DNA of 64,000 bases, taken from positions 2,108,001 through 2,172,000 of the forward strand of contig NZ_CP094469.1 in the NCBI RefSeq assembly GCF_023347295.1, in the 5' to 3' direction. This document shows, piece by piece, positions 62,432 to 64,000 of the stretch (its first letter is position 1; each line of letters begins with the position of its first letter). Under the pieces are notes generated by a model. The model was given only the letters and a program-made list of their open reading frames with translations. It did no database searches and had not been told where the DNA came from. The DNA is from Faecalibacterium sp. I3-3-33 (lineage in GTDB: Bacteria; Bacillota; Clostridia; Oscillospirales; Ruminococcaceae). The position numbers were made by a program, and so were the translations under genes.

Positions 62432-64000
62432 ATGCGTTTACTGGTCATTGACGGCAACAGCATTGCCAACCGCGCTTTTTACGGCATCAAGCTGCTGACC
62501 ACCAAGGACGGACGTTATACCAACGCCATCTATGGCTTTTTGAACATTCTGCTCTCCCTGCTCAAGGAGTGCCAGCCGGACGAGGTGGCCGTAGCTTTTG
62601 ACCTGAAAGCCCCCACCTTCCGGCATAAAATGTACGATGGCTACAAGGCCACCCGCCACGCCATGCCCGAGGAGCTGGCGCAGCAGATGCCGGTGCTCAA
62701 GCAGCTGCTGGCAGACCTTGGCTACCGCACCGTTACCGCCGAGGGCTGGGAAGCGGACGATATTCTGGGCACGCTGGCTGCTGCCTGCGCCGCCCGCAAG
62801 GACGATTGCTTCCTTGCCACCGGAGACCGCGACAGCCTGCAGCTGGTGAGCGAGACCACCACCGTGCTGCTGGCTGCCACCGTAATGGGCCGCAGCAAGA
62901 CCGTGGTGATGGACGAGGACGCCATTCAGGAAAAATACGGCCTTGCACCCAAGCAGCTCATTGAGGTGAAGAGCCTGATGGGCGACACCTCGGATAACAT
63001 CCCCGGCGTGAAGGGCATCGGCGAAAAGACCGCGCTCTCTCTGGTGCAGGCCTTCGGCTCGCTGGAGGGCGTGTACCAGAACATTGACGACAAGCGCATC
63101 AAGCCCAAGCAGCGGGAGCACTTGTTAGAGGACAAGCCCATGGCTGAGCTGAGCCACACACTGGGCACCATCCGCACCGATGCCCCCATCGACACTGCCG
63201 AGGGTTCCTATACCGTAGGTGAGGGCAACAAGCCCGCCGCCGTGCGGCTTTTGCAGGAATTGGAGATCCACTCCCTGATCCCCCGGTTCGGGCTGGACGG
63301 CGTAGCGCCGGAAGCAGCCGCCGAGGAGCAGGCCGTAGAGCTGCCGGAAGCCGACCTCGCTCCCCTGCCCCTGACCCCCGCCGGGCACTATCTGGTGGCC
63401 GCCCGCCCCGCCGTTACCGGCAAACAGGGCACCCGCAACGTGGTATTGCAGCCGGAAAGCTGGTACGCCGTGCAGGACACCACCGTCTACCCGCTGGAGG
63501 ATACCGACCTGCTGCGGCTGCTGGACAATGCCGATGTGACGCTGGATGTGTTCAACTCTGCACCCCTGTACGCCAAGGCCATGGCTGCCGGCGGCTGGGG
63601 CAGCAGCATCGTCTGGGACGGCAAGCTGGCCGCCTATCTGCTGGACGCTTCTGCCTCCAAGTACCAGATCAGCGAGCTGATCCCCGCTTACAAGGCCGCT
63701 GCCGCCTTTACCTGCACCGATTACCCGGACGCCGGGCGGCTGGCCGACCTGTTTGCCCGGATGAAGGCCGAGATCACCGCCTGCGGCGAGGATGCGTTGT
63801 ACAACGAGATCGAGTTCCCGCTGGCACAGGTGCTGGCCGACATGACCCGCACCGGCGTGCTGGTGGACAAAGACGGCATCGAGCAGTTCGGCGTAAAACT
63901 GCGGGAGGAGCTGGAGCAGGTGCTGACCCGCATCCATATGGAGACCGGCAGCGCTACCTTCAACCCCAACAGCCCCAAACAGCTGGGTGAGATGCTGTTC
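62432..64000 (+). CDS. polA: DNA polymerase I (5' part; runs off window)
   Basis: 523 residues are visible from ATG 62432 (RBS CGGAGGA at 62417-62423). The 5'-nuclease domain opens MRLLVIDGNSIANRAFYGIK and has AEGWEADDILGTLA, ATGDRDSLQLVS and the helix-hairpin-helix MGDTSDNIPGVKGIGEKTA. Residues 300-470 are the 3'-5' exonuclease-like domain, where the strand VTLDVFNSAP has Asp but the usual DTE set is not evident, suggesting loss of proofreading as in many Firmicutes. The polymerase domain begins (RTGVLVDKDGIEQFG) and is cut by the window end. Confidence 0.96.
   Translation, partial: MRLLVIDGNSIANRAFYGIKLLTTKDGRYTNAIYGFLNILLSLLKECQPDEVAVAFDLKAPTFRHKMYDGYKATRHAMPEELAQQMPVLKQLLADLGYRTVTAEGWEADDILGTLAAACAARKDDCFLATGDRDSLQLVSETTTVLLAATVMGRSKTVVMDEDAIQEKYGLAPKQLIEVKSLMGDTSDNIPGVKGIGEKTALSLVQAFGSLEGVYQNIDDKRIKPKQREHLLEDKPMAELSHTLGTIRTDAPIDTAEGSYTVGEGNKPAAVRLLQELEIHSLIPRFGLDGVAPEAAAEEQAVELPEADLAPLPLTPAGHYLVAARPAVTGKQGTRNVVLQPESWYAVQDTTVYPLEDTDLLRLLDNADVTLDVFNSAPLYAKAMAAGGWGSSIVWDGKLAAYLLDASASKYQISELIPAYKAAAAFTCTDYPDAGRLADLFARMKAEITACGEDALYNEIEFPLAQVLADMTRTGVLVDKDGIEQFGVKLREELEQVLTRIHMETGSATFNPNSPKQLGEMLF

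Overview
The window is a Faecalibacterium (F. prausnitzii-type) chromosome segment. The 16S gene on the minus strand contains CGCCTACCTCTGCACTAC at about 42099-42116, which I recall as the F. prausnitzii FISH probe. Gene order, high GC and the beta-mannan oligosaccharide locus fit the same genus.

1-12.3 kb: a partial LacI regulator, then a plus-strand locus for beta-1,4-manno-oligosaccharides. It encodes a solute-binding lipoprotein, two ABC permeases, a GH130 manno-oligosaccharide phosphorylase, an AGE-superfamily 2-epimerase, a GH130 mannosylglucose phosphorylase, a DUF624 protein, a phosphohexomutase and mannose-6-phosphate isomerase. Together they import the oligosaccharide, release mannose-1-phosphate and carry it to fructose-6-phosphate.

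12.3-15.5 kb: an intergenic repeat copy, a ParB-like remnant, a cupin/carboxymuconolactone decarboxylase gene plus flavodoxin-like gene under a textbook MerR-type promoter, their divergent MerR regulator, and a small DUF6061-like gene.

15.6-37.6 kb: two tandem integrated elements in the 3' end of tRNA-Lys(CTT), the last gene of the rRNA operon. A 44-bp direct repeat occurs at 15586, 28761 and 37511. Each element starts with a DUF6061-like gene and ends with an excisionase-like gene and a 462-aa tyrosine integrase, and each att is flanked by 11-bp-phased arm-type repeats. Element 1 (about 13.2 kb) carries a polyol-utilisation cargo, a candidate ADP-ribosyltransferase and a decayed mobilisation module. 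Element 2 (about 8.75 kb) carries a repressor, sigma factor, 31-aa micro-ORF, CHC2 primase, P4-type primase (with an in-frame amber), a pMV158-like oriT and a MobV relaxase.

The most unusual signal is a pair of homologous 68/69-bp insertions inside the element 1 relaxase and at the start of the element 1 integrase. Their hairpins show several compensatory base changes. A third, different hairpin-rich insertion sits at the relaxase start.

37.5-43.1 kb: an rRNA operon on the minus strand (16S, tRNA-Ala, tRNA-Ile, 23S, 5S, tRNA-Glu, tRNA-Lys) with tandem promoters. 43.2-49.6 kb: a complete spoIIAA-AB-sigF operon, a FolC-like Mur ligase, a VanZ-like protein and T-box-controlled valS. 49.6-64 kb: cell-surface glycosyltransferases and a flippase, a homocysteine methyltransferase/MTHFR fusion, a GNAT gene with hflX, two lipoproteins, Lrp, another glycosyltransferase, an ArsC-like protein, a ferredoxin and the 5' part of polA.
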